Shown here one piece after another: positions 34,201 through 42,400 of a stretch of DNA of 64,000 bases (within the stretch, counting starts at the first letter, position 1; every line of letters begins with the position of its first letter). The notes below the pieces were generated by a model that was not told the origin of the DNA, made no database searches, and saw only the letters and a program-made list of their open reading frames with translations. The stretch is from positions 1-64,000 of the forward strand of contig JAIXZA010000175.1 of NCBI GenBank assembly GCA_027489965.1, in the 5' to 3' direction. This DNA is from Verrucomicrobiaceae bacterium. Lineage in GTDB: Bacteria > Verrucomicrobiota > Verrucomicrobiia > Verrucomicrobiales > Verrucomicrobiaceae. The position numbers and the translations under genes were made by a program.

Positions 34201-35436
34201 CATGTTACGGAAGAACAGATTCTGATCGGGGTAACGCAGATGCAGTTCCGTCTCGATACGGCTGTAATACACATCACGCTCGGCCAGACCATTGCCGATC
34301 AAAACGATGCGCTCGCCTTTGGTTGGAGGTGACACTGTTTGAGAGCGGGCGCTCGTAGCAGCGGCTGGCTCAGCATTTGGCGCATGTGGCGGCTGTTCGG
34401 CAGCAGCTTTAGCTTCGGGTTTCTTTTCACCAGGCAGGCCAGTCGAAGGGCTTTTACCCGTGGCGAAGTCGCCGGGCTTCAATTTGATTTGCTTGTAATA
34501 GTCACTCTTCAGCGCGGAATACATCGTTGGTTTAAAGGGATCAATGACGTCCACGTTTGCCTTGGCTGGCACTTCGCTACCCAGCAGGTGCAGCGTGGCA
34601 TTGACGATGAGTCGGCGGAGATCTTCATCGGCAAAATCGACGGAGGCTCCCATGGTGGTGCAGAAGGATTTGCCAGTGCTCTTGCCATCTGGTGTCTTGT
34701 ATTCAAAGAGCCAAGCCAGCGCCTGCATCGGTTCGTTTTTAGGACCCTTCACCGGATAGGATCGATCGTTCAGCGTCTCCGTCACAGCACCGCGCAAAAG
34801 GACAGTCGCTTTGGTCAGATCCAGGTTCTTGACCGTATAAACATCGCTGGTGCCAAAGATCTCCTCCACGCCCTTTAAGATAGGGTGCTTCAAGTTTGCC
34901 TGCTCAAAGACACTGCGTGTGCCTTCTTTCTTATGAGCCCCGTGGTGAGCCACCCATCTTTCACCCAAAATCTTGAGGCCGAACTCCGCCCATTTGAAGT
35001 CGCCGGTCTGAGCCTTGCCAGAGAAGGCATGAGTGGCCGTGCGGAAGCCAATGACCGGCTTGCCCGCATTCAAGAAGCGCATGAACGGTGCTAACTGCGC
35101 CTCTGGCAGCTGGCGGAAACGCGTGCCGATAATCATGAGATCCGCATTGTCCAGCGTCTCGGTGCCACGAATATTCTTTTGATTGTTGGGATCGATGAAG
35201 CCTTCCTTTTCGTCGGTGGAAAAGAGCACCACGCAATTGAAGCCATGCGTTTTTGCCAGGATCTTGGCCAGCATCGGCATCGTCTCCTCCGTGCGATATT
35301 CCTCATCACCTGCCACGAGCACAATGGTTTTACCCTTTCCTACACCGACGGGATTGGCGGCGATTTCGAGGTAATCCTGAGCCTGGGCAATCGCGAATGA
35401 GCCGAGGAGGGCAAGGGTGAGGAGGGTGTGCTTCAT
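31273..35436 (-). CDS. ThuA-like, SGNH-type, PVC-type propeller, HEAT and cytochrome c fusion protein
   Basis: ATG 35436 gives a 1387-residue exported protein with signal peptide 1-19. Residues about 36-265 are a ThuA-like glutamine-amidotransferase fold (IVLVAGDEEYRTEE, MIIGTRFRQLP). Residues about 385-620 read as an SGNH/GDSL-like domain (IVLIGNGLAERD, FFGYNESFDG). From about 720 to 1090 there is a membrane-bound-dehydrogenase type beta-propeller common in PVC bacteria, with Asp-rich turns such as EDTNGDGKADK. HEAT-like helices follow. A class I cytochrome c ends the protein, with CVTCH at 1270-1274 and a candidate axial Met at 1326. Redox work on sugars is plausible; the substrate is unknown. 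Confidence 0.88.
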   Translation of the reverse strand: MKHTLLTLALLGSFAIAQAQDYLEIAANPVGVGKGKTIVLVAGDEEYRTEETMPMLAKILAKTHGFNCVVLFSTDEKEGFIDPNNQKNIRGTETLDNADLMIIGTRFRQLPEAQLAPFMRFLNAGKPVIGFRTATHAFSGKAQTGDFKWAEFGLKILGERWVAHHGAHKKEGTRSVFEQANLKHPILKGVEEIFGTSDVYTVKNLDLTKATVLLRGAVTETLNDRSYPVKGPKNEPMQALAWLFEYKTPDGKSTGKSFCTTMGASVDFADEDLRRLIVNATLHLLGSEVPAKANVDVIDPFKPTMYSALKSDYYKQIKLKPGDFATGKSPSTGLPGEKKPEAKAAAEQPPHAPNAEPAAATSARSQTVSPPTKGERIVLIGNGLAERDVYYSRIETELHLRYPDQNLFFRNMGHVGDTPGFRPHPARVSQWAFPGAEKFHPDKQVHHGKGFFSTPDQWLTHLQADTIVAFFGYNESFDGPSKVSNFEAELDAWVQHTLSKAYNGKTAPRVVLVSPVAFENQSAKRDLPNGDKENANLILYSAAVETVAKKRGLTFIDLFSPTKALYAKAQQPLTTGGFVPNEEGYKQVAEILSTGIYGHQSRVSKADPELVNAAVKAKDYFWNSDYNLVNGVHSHGQRYNPYGPQNYPDEVKKTREMAALRDTLVHEVATSKKTDLTVDDSKTHKLAEVPTNYVPSVKNGSTKYLYGDEAVQSLTVPEGYKVEMFASEKEFPNLANPMQMSFDNKGRLWVATMPAYPHYRPGDKLPNDMLLIYEDTNGDGKADKETVFADKLHLPIGFEFAPEGVYLSQEPNLVLLSDTNGDDKADKTEIILGGFDTHDTHHAISAYAADPSGAFMMCEGVFLHSNVETSYGPVRCVDGGFFRYSPQRGMLERTIQMSIPNPWGFIFDQWGQDFFLHTSGTSMNWGLPVSVKPTFGSKTPSTPDLIPSDQKVRPTSGLEIVSSRHFPDEVQGDIMLCNAIGFLGIKQHKIVDDSTGWKTSFRQDLLVSKDGNFRPVDLEFAPDGSLYVIDWHNVLIGHMQHNARDPLRDHVHGRIYRITYPSRPLVKVAPVAGAPIATLLNNLKEPESRTRYRTRRELRAHPASEVLPAVKTWAAEQKDTHAKLEALWTTWGMNQADEGLLRELLASDDFHARAAAVRVLRYNHHRIADHAALLEKAAADEHGRVRLEAAVAASWLPDIAAAKKIVAVAGSKPMDVWSQNAIKTATDRLNGVAEVEKADHVELKAPAHLSAEAKAQYLAGQKIYFREGHCVTCHQPNGKGLDPAFPSLEKSPWVTGDSDRLIKLAMYGLMGPLEINGKKYDGQVPMTPFGGMLKDDEMAAVLTFVRNSFGNQADPIQAAQVKTIRDANQGRMMFFMTDELLKQHPMK

Positions 35437-35630
35437 GGTTAAAAATGAACTGGCGGGGGGAGATATACCGCACAGAGGGCGGAAACCGGACAATAAAAGT
35501 GTGAGGAAACGCAAAATTTATTCAGCTTCTTGTGACTCAACTCCATTAGGGTTCATGGATTATCATTTGGTAATGTGATCTTCAGTCATTGCGTTTGTTT
35601 GTTTTACAGTTTGCTTAAAAAACTTAGTTT

Positions 35631-36116
35631 ATGAGTCCCCTCAATCGTTTCACCGCGCTGCTCCTCTTGCTGGCTTACGCCATCACAGGGACCTCGGTGA
35701 TGACGGCCTCAGCCGCGATGTTGGCTGACTTGGATGGGAGTCACGAGATGATCGTTCTAGAATCGGATCAAATCACTCAGATCGTTTTGCATCATCGCGT
35801 AGGTGCTGAAACGCCGGAGGTTGCCGATCACGTCAATGCTAGTCTTCGTGTATTGGTCTGTTTTTGTCGTGAAGACCAGAATGGCGATCACCACTTTTCC
35901 TCAGTCCACTTAACCAGTGTCGCTTCCTCTGAGCGTCATCTTGTGGCCGAGGAGGTAATTCAGCCTGTCAGCATTAACTTTGAGGCAACTCAGATGTTAA
36001 GGCATTCTTTTGAGCAGCAGGTGCGCGACATGTTTCGCCATCAGATGACAAGAGATCAAGAGCAGAAGGAAAGCGATTGGCGGCCAACCATGACGGGTGT
36101 TCAGCTTTTGATTTGA
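35631..36116 (+). CDS. Small secreted protein of unknown function
   Basis: The protein has 161 residues with a clear signal peptide (RFTALLLLLAYAITGTSVMTASA). The mature part is acidic, with DLDGSHEMIVLES, VCFCREDQNGDHHF and an amphipathic C-terminal half. The CFC pair and nearby His residues might bind metal. I recognise no family. It diverges from the ThuA fusion (194-bp gap) and lies 347 bp before the DUF3570 gene, so it may or may not belong to that cluster. DNA here is visibly less GC-rich than upstream. Confidence 0.7.
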   Translation: MSPLNRFTALLLLLAYAITGTSVMTASAAMLADLDGSHEMIVLESDQITQIVLHHRVGAETPEVADHVNASLRVLVCFCREDQNGDHHFSSVHLTSVASSERHLVAEEVIQPVSINFEATQMLRHSFEQQVRDMFRHQMTRDQEQKESDWRPTMTGVQLLI

Positions 36117-36463
36117 GGCATTAGAGAACGTCGTAATTGGGTCTGAAGACCTGTTTTATGACATCATTAATGCAGACGGGCCGTGATCAATCACGCCAAA
36201 GCTCTCTGCTCCGTTGCCCATCCCGCACCTCTGTGCACTGCCTTACAGGCAGATTTTCCCTCACTTGTTTGAAATCTATTTCCGTTCCCGGCCCTGTGCG
36301 AATGAGCCAGTACAGGTGACTGGTTTCTCACCCTATTCCTTTTGCCTCTGCTTAACAGCTGGACCATTATGAATTGCGCTACGATTCAAGAAATTAAGGC
36401 TGCAAACGTGGCCTCTTAGATCTTGAGCAAAAACATTGATCCTAGTATTTTAAATTGTCTCTC
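36117..36463. other. Gap of 347 bp without a recognised gene
   Basis: No frame with coding character or homology is apparent on either strand. A 5-bp hairpin at 36182-36195 (cgtga/tcacg) has no T-run after it. The gap probably carries the promoter of the DUF3570-ApbE cluster, but no consensus boxes could be assigned. Confidence 0.6.
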
Positions 36464-37618
36464 ATGAAAAACAAAATCGCCTTTGCGCCACTCCTGATGC
36501 CTGTTGTGCCCTTGGCAGGTGCGGAGGCGTTTAAGTTTGATACAAGTTATCAGACTTATGATGAGTCCGGGGGTCGCATGTTCGTCGAGTCCTACTATTA
36601 TCGTGGCGAGATCTTTTTATCCGAAGATACGAGCTTCCGTTTTCAGTTTCTGCGGGACGCAATCAGTGGGTCTACGCCCAACGGAGTTCTACCCGAGAAT
36701 CAGCAGAAAGCCCTGCCTGGCGCTAAACAGCCATTCCTGACGCCCATTGACGACGTGCGCCAAGGCGTGTTGGCAGCACTTTCCCAGCAGATCGGTGATC
36801 ATCGTGTGGAACTGGAGCTGTCAAACAGCCGTGAAAGCGACTACCTTTCTCAGGGTATCTCTCTGAGTGATAAGTGGGAACTGAATCAGAAGAATACGAC
36901 GCTGTCATTCGGCCTCAACTACCTCAATGACACCATCGTCGTGAGAGGAATCGATGATCAGAACAAAAGAAGCTACGATCTCTTCTTCGGTTTATCCCAG
37001 CTTTTGGACAAAAACACCGTTCTGTCTGCGAATCTGACTTTGGGGTATGCGGAAGGCTACCTGAATGATCAATACAAGAGCATTCAACGCGATGAACTTG
37101 TTGGTGTTTTTCCAGTTACTAGTTCCTATCGAGAAAACCGCCCATCTAGTCGGCTACGAGGCGTGTTGCAGTTCCAGGGGACACACTATTTCGAAAAAAC
37201 GAACTCGGCATTAGATGCCGTCGTTCGTCTTGCGCAGGACGATTACGGCGTCTTCTCTCAGAGCCTACAACTTGAGTGGCGGCAGAGTTTGTTTGGAAAA
37301 TGGGAGATTACTCCCTTCTTCCGCTACTACCAGCAGAGTGCGGCGGACTTCTTCCACAACTCTCTCAACGAGGTGAATGTCGCCACGCCGCAGATTTATC
37401 CCGACGGCAGCGGGCCGAACTACTCTGCGGATTATCGTCTATCTTCAATGGCGACGATGAGCCTCGGTTTAAAGGCTCGCTACCGGTTCACTGAAAATAT
37501 AGCGGCTTCCGTCACTTACGAGCATTACGACATGTCCGGTATTGGCAATGATCAGGCACCTGCAGCTTCCTATGCCACTGCCAGCATGTGTACCTTTGGC
37601 CTTAACTTTCAATTCTGA
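36464..37618 (+). CDS. DUF3570 outer-membrane-type protein
   Basis: ATG 36464 gives 384 residues with a signal peptide ending near AGAEA. The mature part alternates hydrophobic and polar residues throughout, with aromatic girdles and a terminal Phe (FGLNFQF), the mark of an outer-membrane beta-barrel. SYQTYDESGGRM and YYYRGEI at the start are typical of DUF3570. The family usually lies beside ApbE and DUF4266 genes, as here: ApbE begins 9 bp later. It may be a pore or anchor for a flavin-linked redox system. That function is inferred. Confidence 0.8.
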   Translation: MKNKIAFAPLLMPVVPLAGAEAFKFDTSYQTYDESGGRMFVESYYYRGEIFLSEDTSFRFQFLRDAISGSTPNGVLPENQQKALPGAKQPFLTPIDDVRQGVLAALSQQIGDHRVELELSNSRESDYLSQGISLSDKWELNQKNTTLSFGLNYLNDTIVVRGIDDQNKRSYDLFFGLSQLLDKNTVLSANLTLGYAEGYLNDQYKSIQRDELVGVFPVTSSYRENRPSSRLRGVLQFQGTHYFEKTNSALDAVVRLAQDDYGVFSQSLQLEWRQSLFGKWEITPFFRYYQQSAADFFHNSLNEVNVATPQIYPDGSGPNYSADYRLSSMATMSLGLKARYRFTENIAASVTYEHYDMSGIGNDQAPAASYATASMCTFGLNFQF

Positions 37619-37627
37619 TTCATCTTC

Positions 37628-38599
37628 ATGTCTAAGGCAGTCCCTTCAATCCCCATCGAGCCTGATGCACGCGGCGTGCGGCGTGTGGCCTTTCGTGCGT
37701 TGGGAACGGACTGTGCCATCCAGTTTCGTTGTGAAGACAAAAAGACGGCTCTGCTTTTCGTGGCTGATGCACTTGGCTGGTTGAGTGCTTTTGAGGCAAA
37801 GTTTTCCCGATTTAAGCCGGACTCGATGTTATCAAAAATCAATCAGGCTGCGGGTAAGGAATGGGTGCCGGTAGATCATGAAATGGAGAAGATGCTCGAC
37901 CTAGCGGACGCCATGCATCGCCTGACGGATGGTGTCCTCGATGCGGCTACACTGCCACTGACTAAAGTATGGGATTGGAAGATCGTGCATGAACGGTTGC
38001 CCAGTCATGATGAGATCGCCACGGCACTAGCTCTCTCAAATTGGAAGGACTTGCACCGCAAGCCAGGAAAAGTCTTTCTTGCTCGTGAGGGCATGGGGCT
38101 AGACTTCGGAGGCTTTGGCAAAGAATTCGCCGTGGATCAACTCATCGCTATTGCCAAGAGGTATGGTATCCAAGACGCACTTGTCGATCTCGGTCGCGAT
38201 ATCTTCGCCTTCGGGGGCAATGGACTGCATCCCTTTTGGCATGTGGGGATTCAGGATGGTATCAAAACCGAACAATGCATAGGTGGTCTAGCAGTGTCCG
38301 GTTATGCCGTCTGTGCATCGGGTGATTATGCTCGGCGATTTGAACACAAAGGAGTCCGCTATGGTCATATTCTGGATCGCCGCACTGGGTGGCCAGTGCG
38401 ACACGGTTTGCGCGCCGTTACTGTCATCGCGCCGAGTTGTTTATTGGCGGGTATCTATTCTACTTGTGTCTTCATTCTAGGCTTGCGGGAGGGGCTGTTA
38501 TTTGCCGACCGCGCTCCCGGTGTTGAAGCTTGCGTGCAGGATGAACATGGCCCGCATGTTACCCGAGAATTCCGCAAATTCCAAGTTCAAGCAGCCTGA
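37628..38599 (+). CDS. apbE: FAD:protein FMN transferase (ApbE family)
   Basis: This 323-residue protein has the ApbE blocks: FSRFKPDSMLSKIN, LTDGVLDAATLPL (acidic metal site), GLDFGGFGKEFAVDQL and LVDLGRDIFAFGG, then ASGDYAR and YGHILDRRTGWP in the C-terminal half. ApbE transfers FMN from FAD to a Thr or Ser of a target protein. No signal peptide is evident at the start chosen, unlike many periplasmic ApbE proteins, so location is uncertain. No obvious FMN-binding-domain target is encoded nearby. It is the second gene of a four-gene run with DUF3570, a TlpA-like protein and DUF4266. Confidence 0.9.
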   Translation: MSKAVPSIPIEPDARGVRRVAFRALGTDCAIQFRCEDKKTALLFVADALGWLSAFEAKFSRFKPDSMLSKINQAAGKEWVPVDHEMEKMLDLADAMHRLTDGVLDAATLPLTKVWDWKIVHERLPSHDEIATALALSNWKDLHRKPGKVFLAREGMGLDFGGFGKEFAVDQLIAIAKRYGIQDALVDLGRDIFAFGGNGLHPFWHVGIQDGIKTEQCIGGLAVSGYAVCASGDYARRFEHKGVRYGHILDRRTGWPVRHGLRAVTVIAPSCLLAGIYSTCVFILGLREGLLFADRAPGVEACVQDEHGPHVTREFRKFQVQAA

Positions 38600-38626
38600 T
38601 TTGATTCTTCCAAAAATTCAAACACC

Positions 38627-39112
38627 ATGAAAACAAACCTAATCCTCGCCTGCATCTGTCTCAGCTTATCTGTTGCAACAGCAGCAGAACCCAAAGTCGG
38701 AACGGCCCTCCCTGCTCTAAGTAATCTGCTACCCGGTTCTTCACTGCCAAAGACCACGGGAAAAGTCGTCCTTGTTGATTTCTGGGCTGCATGGTGCGCG
38801 CCATGCAAAGCCTCCTTTGTCACCATGGCACGGATGCATCAGAAGTATGCCGCGAGGGGATTGGTGATCATTGGCATCGGGGTCGATGATGAGGCGTCGG
38901 CACATCAAGGCTTCCTGGCGAAGAACAAAGTCGCTTTCACTCTGGTTCATGATTCACAGCATAAGGCAGCAGACTTCTTTACTCCGCCGACGATGCCTAG
39001 TAGCTACCTCGTGGATCGCAAAGGTGTGATCCGCCATATCCACAAAGGCTTTAAAGGTGCCAAGACCGAAGCCGAATACACCGCCGAGATCGAAGCGCTG
39101 CTGACTGAATAA
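38627..39112 (+). CDS. Exported TlpA-like thioredoxin-fold protein
   Basis: The protein has 161 residues and a signal peptide to about residue 20. The thioredoxin fold is evident from VVLVDFWAAWCAPCKASF with active Cys57 and Cys60, and the cis-Pro segment PPTMPSSYLVDRKGVIRHIHKGF. It should act as a periplasmic thiol reductant or cytochrome-maturation-type factor. It follows apbE by 27 bp and precedes DUF4266 by 21 bp, suggesting it keeps a component of this small redox cluster reduced. Confidence 0.9.
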   Translation: MKTNLILACICLSLSVATAAEPKVGTALPALSNLLPGSSLPKTTGKVVLVDFWAAWCAPCKASFVTMARMHQKYAARGLVIIGIGVDDEASAHQGFLAKNKVAFTLVHDSQHKAADFFTPPTMPSSYLVDRKGVIRHIHKGFKGAKTEAEYTAEIEALLTE

Positions 39113-39133
39113 AATCACCCCACTTATTTAACG

Positions 39134-39361
39134 ATGAAAACAATGATTCTCACTACTGCCGCCGTGGCTGTGATGCTGCTCAGTAGTTGCTCCCAGCATC
39201 TCGTGCGCGTGAAGCCCTATCAGCGCGGCAATTTGGCGAACCCGCTCATGGACGCAGGCCGCGACTCTCTGCTCTTGGCGATGACTCAGCACGCCTATTT
39301 TTCGCGCGAAGCCAGCTTTGGTGGCGGAGGTGTGGGCGGCGGCGGCTGCGGCTGTAATTAA
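39134..39361 (+). CDS. DUF4266 small lipoprotein
   Basis: This 75-residue protein has a lipoprotein signal with lipobox LLSSC (Cys19). The mature part, VKPYQRGNLANPLM then MTQHAYFSREASFGGGG, matches the conserved core of DUF4266, in which an N-terminal YxRG.LA.P.M stretch and a C-terminal Gly-rich tail with Cys recur. The tail ends GGCGCN. It lies after the TlpA-like gene in the DUF3570/ApbE cluster. Its function is unknown; the Cys pair near the end may be a substrate of the TlpA-like protein. Confidence 0.8.
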   Translation: MKTMILTTAAVAVMLLSSCSQHLVRVKPYQRGNLANPLMDAGRDSLLLAMTQHAYFSREASFGGGGVGGGGCGCN

Positions 39362-39402
39362 CAATCACATTCATTTTCAAGACAACCTGCTTAACTAATA
39401 CG

Positions 39403-42400
39403 ATGAAAGCCTACCCAATCCTCCAGAAGCTCAGAAGGCTTTGCAAACGCAGCAGCACGTTCCTCTTGCTCTTTCAGCGCACGCCAGCTGCACAGATCCT
39501 CATGCCCGAGGTGAATCTACTGAGTTCATTCGCTGTGATGGATGCGACAAAAATCGCGATCGCCACGGTCGTGGGGTTGGGTGCTTACGACAGTGTGGCT
39601 GGCGCGACGACACTCTCCCAGGTGGCACCTTCAGCAGGTTCAGCGACCGTTCCAGTGACATCAGGGGTGGCTTTAAATGGTCTTTTCCAAGTCTTAGGAA
39701 GTCCAAGCCAGCCACAATCGTGGCAGGTCTTCAGTGGCACACTGCCTACTGGCCTGACGCTGACGAAAGCCACGGGTGCAACTGCAACCTTGACGGGCAC
39801 AACCACGCAAGTCGGCGACAGAAACGTCACAATCAGGGCATACCGGTACGCTGGTTTCTCGGGAGAATGGGTATCAAAGGCCATCACCATTAGTGTCGCC
39901 CCGAACCCAGTTATCACGACGCATCCGTCCTCGACGTCCATCAATAGTGGTTCTAGCACCACGCTGACGGTCATTGCCACTGGAGTGCCTCCCCCAACTT
40001 ATCAATGGTATCAAGGAGTCAGCGGCACGACGACGACTCCTGTCGGAACTGACTCCGCTTCTTTGGTTACGCCGCCACTGGCGGATACAACGAGTTATTG
40101 GGTGAAAGTTACTAATTCCGTGAATACTACGGGAGCTAATTCCAATGCGGCGACGGTAACCGTTCGTCAGCCAGCGGCCATCACTACGCATCCATCATCG
40201 ACGACGATTAATCGTGGACAAACGACAACTCTCTCTGTTGTGGCGACTGGCGATGCACCGCTGACTTATCAGTGGTTCCGAGGAGCTAGCGGTATCACGA
40301 CTAATCCAGTTGGAACCAATAGCGCTTCGTTTACGACTCCAGTTCTCTTGGGCAATGCCGATTATTGGGTCAGGGTCACTAACCTTGCCAATCTTGTAGG
40401 CGCGGATTCGGCGGCTGCGAGAGTCACCGTGTTGCAGCCTGCGGCTATCATAACGTCACCCGTTTCGACGACGGTCAACTATGGTGAGACCGCGACGCTC
40501 TCTGTAACTGCCAGTGGAGATGGTACACTTTCATATCAATGGTATGAAGGCGCTAGTGGCGTGACGACGACTCCAGTGGGGACAGGTGTCTCTTTCACGA
40601 CGCCAACGCTAACAGCAACGACGAGTTATTGGGTGAAAGTTACCAACGAGGCCAATCAAACAGGCGCAAACTCTGCTGCTGCCACGGTCACTGTTTTACT
40701 GGTCACTCCAGCGTATGCTCACGCGATGAGTCAAAGTGCAGGGCTGTTTGCCATCACTGAGCGGGGGAGTGCCACAAGCACTTATTTTGGATGGGAAACA
40801 TTTAATGATGCCTTAGATCGCGCGGTGCCGATCAATGACAGCACGCCAGACATTGGGACCACTAGCGTCGGAGCAAACTTCCAGACGACCAATGCGGAAG
40901 ATCATGTCATCGAAAATGGTGATCTCTCTTTTGCTAGCGGCACCTTGGCTGAGCAAGTCACTGTGCCGACAAGTGGCACGGTCGGCACAGAGGGATTCAC
41001 GACCATCGTGATGCAAATCGCTGCTATTCCTGGGACAGGTTCCTTTCCTGCAACGATAACGCTCAATAGCCTCAATGGAGTGGCCCCGACGGTAGTTCAG
41101 GCAGTGAACAGCGCGGGTGACGGGCAGCTCTGGGCCAAATGGGATCTGCCCGGCAATCAGGCAAGTTATGTGATCACGATCATGGGGCCTGATAATCAGG
41201 CGAACTTCGGCTTCGATAAAGTAACGGTGGATACTCACTTCAGCACCACTGCTTTTCTACCTGACTCAGTGGCTGCGACACCGCCGACAATCACTACTTC
41301 TTTACTGGCTTCGCGACTGATCGGCAGCAGCTTTCTTCAGCAACTGGCTGCGCAGGGTGGCACAGCACCTTATCGGTTTGTGGTCAGCGCTGGTGCTTTG
41401 CCTTCAGGACTGGCACTTAGCAGCGCAGGAGCACTTAGTGGCACTCCGACATCTGCGGGCACGAGCCAATTTACCATCCAGCTGAGTGATGCGAATATTT
41501 TAACAGCGACAAAGGTCTTTACCCTCGCTACTGGCAGCGCTCCGGTTATCTCGACAGATTCTCTCTTGGCAGCAGGCAATGTGGGTAGCAGCTATAGCAC
41601 CGCTCTAGCGGCCAGTGCTGGCACGGCTCCTTACACTTGGGCTTTGAATTCAGGCACACTCCCGGTAGGTATCACTCTGAGTGAGGCTGGCGTTCTCTCT
41701 GGTATTCCAACAAACGTAACTACAAGTAATTTTACATTGAGACTTCAGGATGCCCTTGGATTCACTGATACCAAGGCATTCAGCGTCCGCATGAGTGATC
41801 TCAGCATCGTCACATCGAGTCTGCTGACCTCCGTAAGGAATGTGGCTTTTAATCAAACGCTGGTCGGGCAAGGTGGAACGGCACCTTATACCTGGGCCTT
41901 GGGTGCTGGTGCGTTACCTCCGGGTTTAAGTCTCAGCAGCTTAGGAGTTCTTTCTGGCAAACCAACACTCACAGCTAATGCTTCCACCTTCACCGTCCGA
42001 CTCACGGACGATACAGGTTTTGTCGTGACGAAGCAGTTCACGTTGCCTGTATCGCCCACTTTCGTAGCGCCTGTTCTTCAGCCAATTTCGTTTCCGACTC
42101 TCACCATTGGAGCTAGTTTCAGCTACACGGTGACAGCCTTGAATTATCCAAAGACTTTCGTAATTACAGGGCTGCCGCTTGGATTGACGGTTGCTCCTGC
42201 GACAGGAGTCATCAGTGGTCGCCCGCTGGTGTCTGGACTCTACAATGTACAAGTGCGTGCGCTCAATACAGGCGGTGCCAGTGCGGCTATCACAGCGCGT
42301 TTGGTTGTGCGTGCTTTGGATAAAAATCTAGTGGGCACTTTTAGCGGAACCGTCGCACGTGATGCTACGCTCAATGGAGGTTTAGGCGGTTCATTGGTGG

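Noticed and set aside
36182..36195. Small inverted repeat in the 347-bp gap
   Set aside because: A 5-bp stem without a T-run is too weak for a terminator and too short to call an operator.
39763..39792. Possible FMN-attachment motif TGAT (Thr124-Thr127) in the Ig-repeat protein as an ApbE target
   Set aside because: The segment coincides with the standard LPTGLTLxxxTG...TGT pattern of putative-Ig (He_PIG) modules and lacks the Asp and FMN-binding-domain context, so chance is the better reading.
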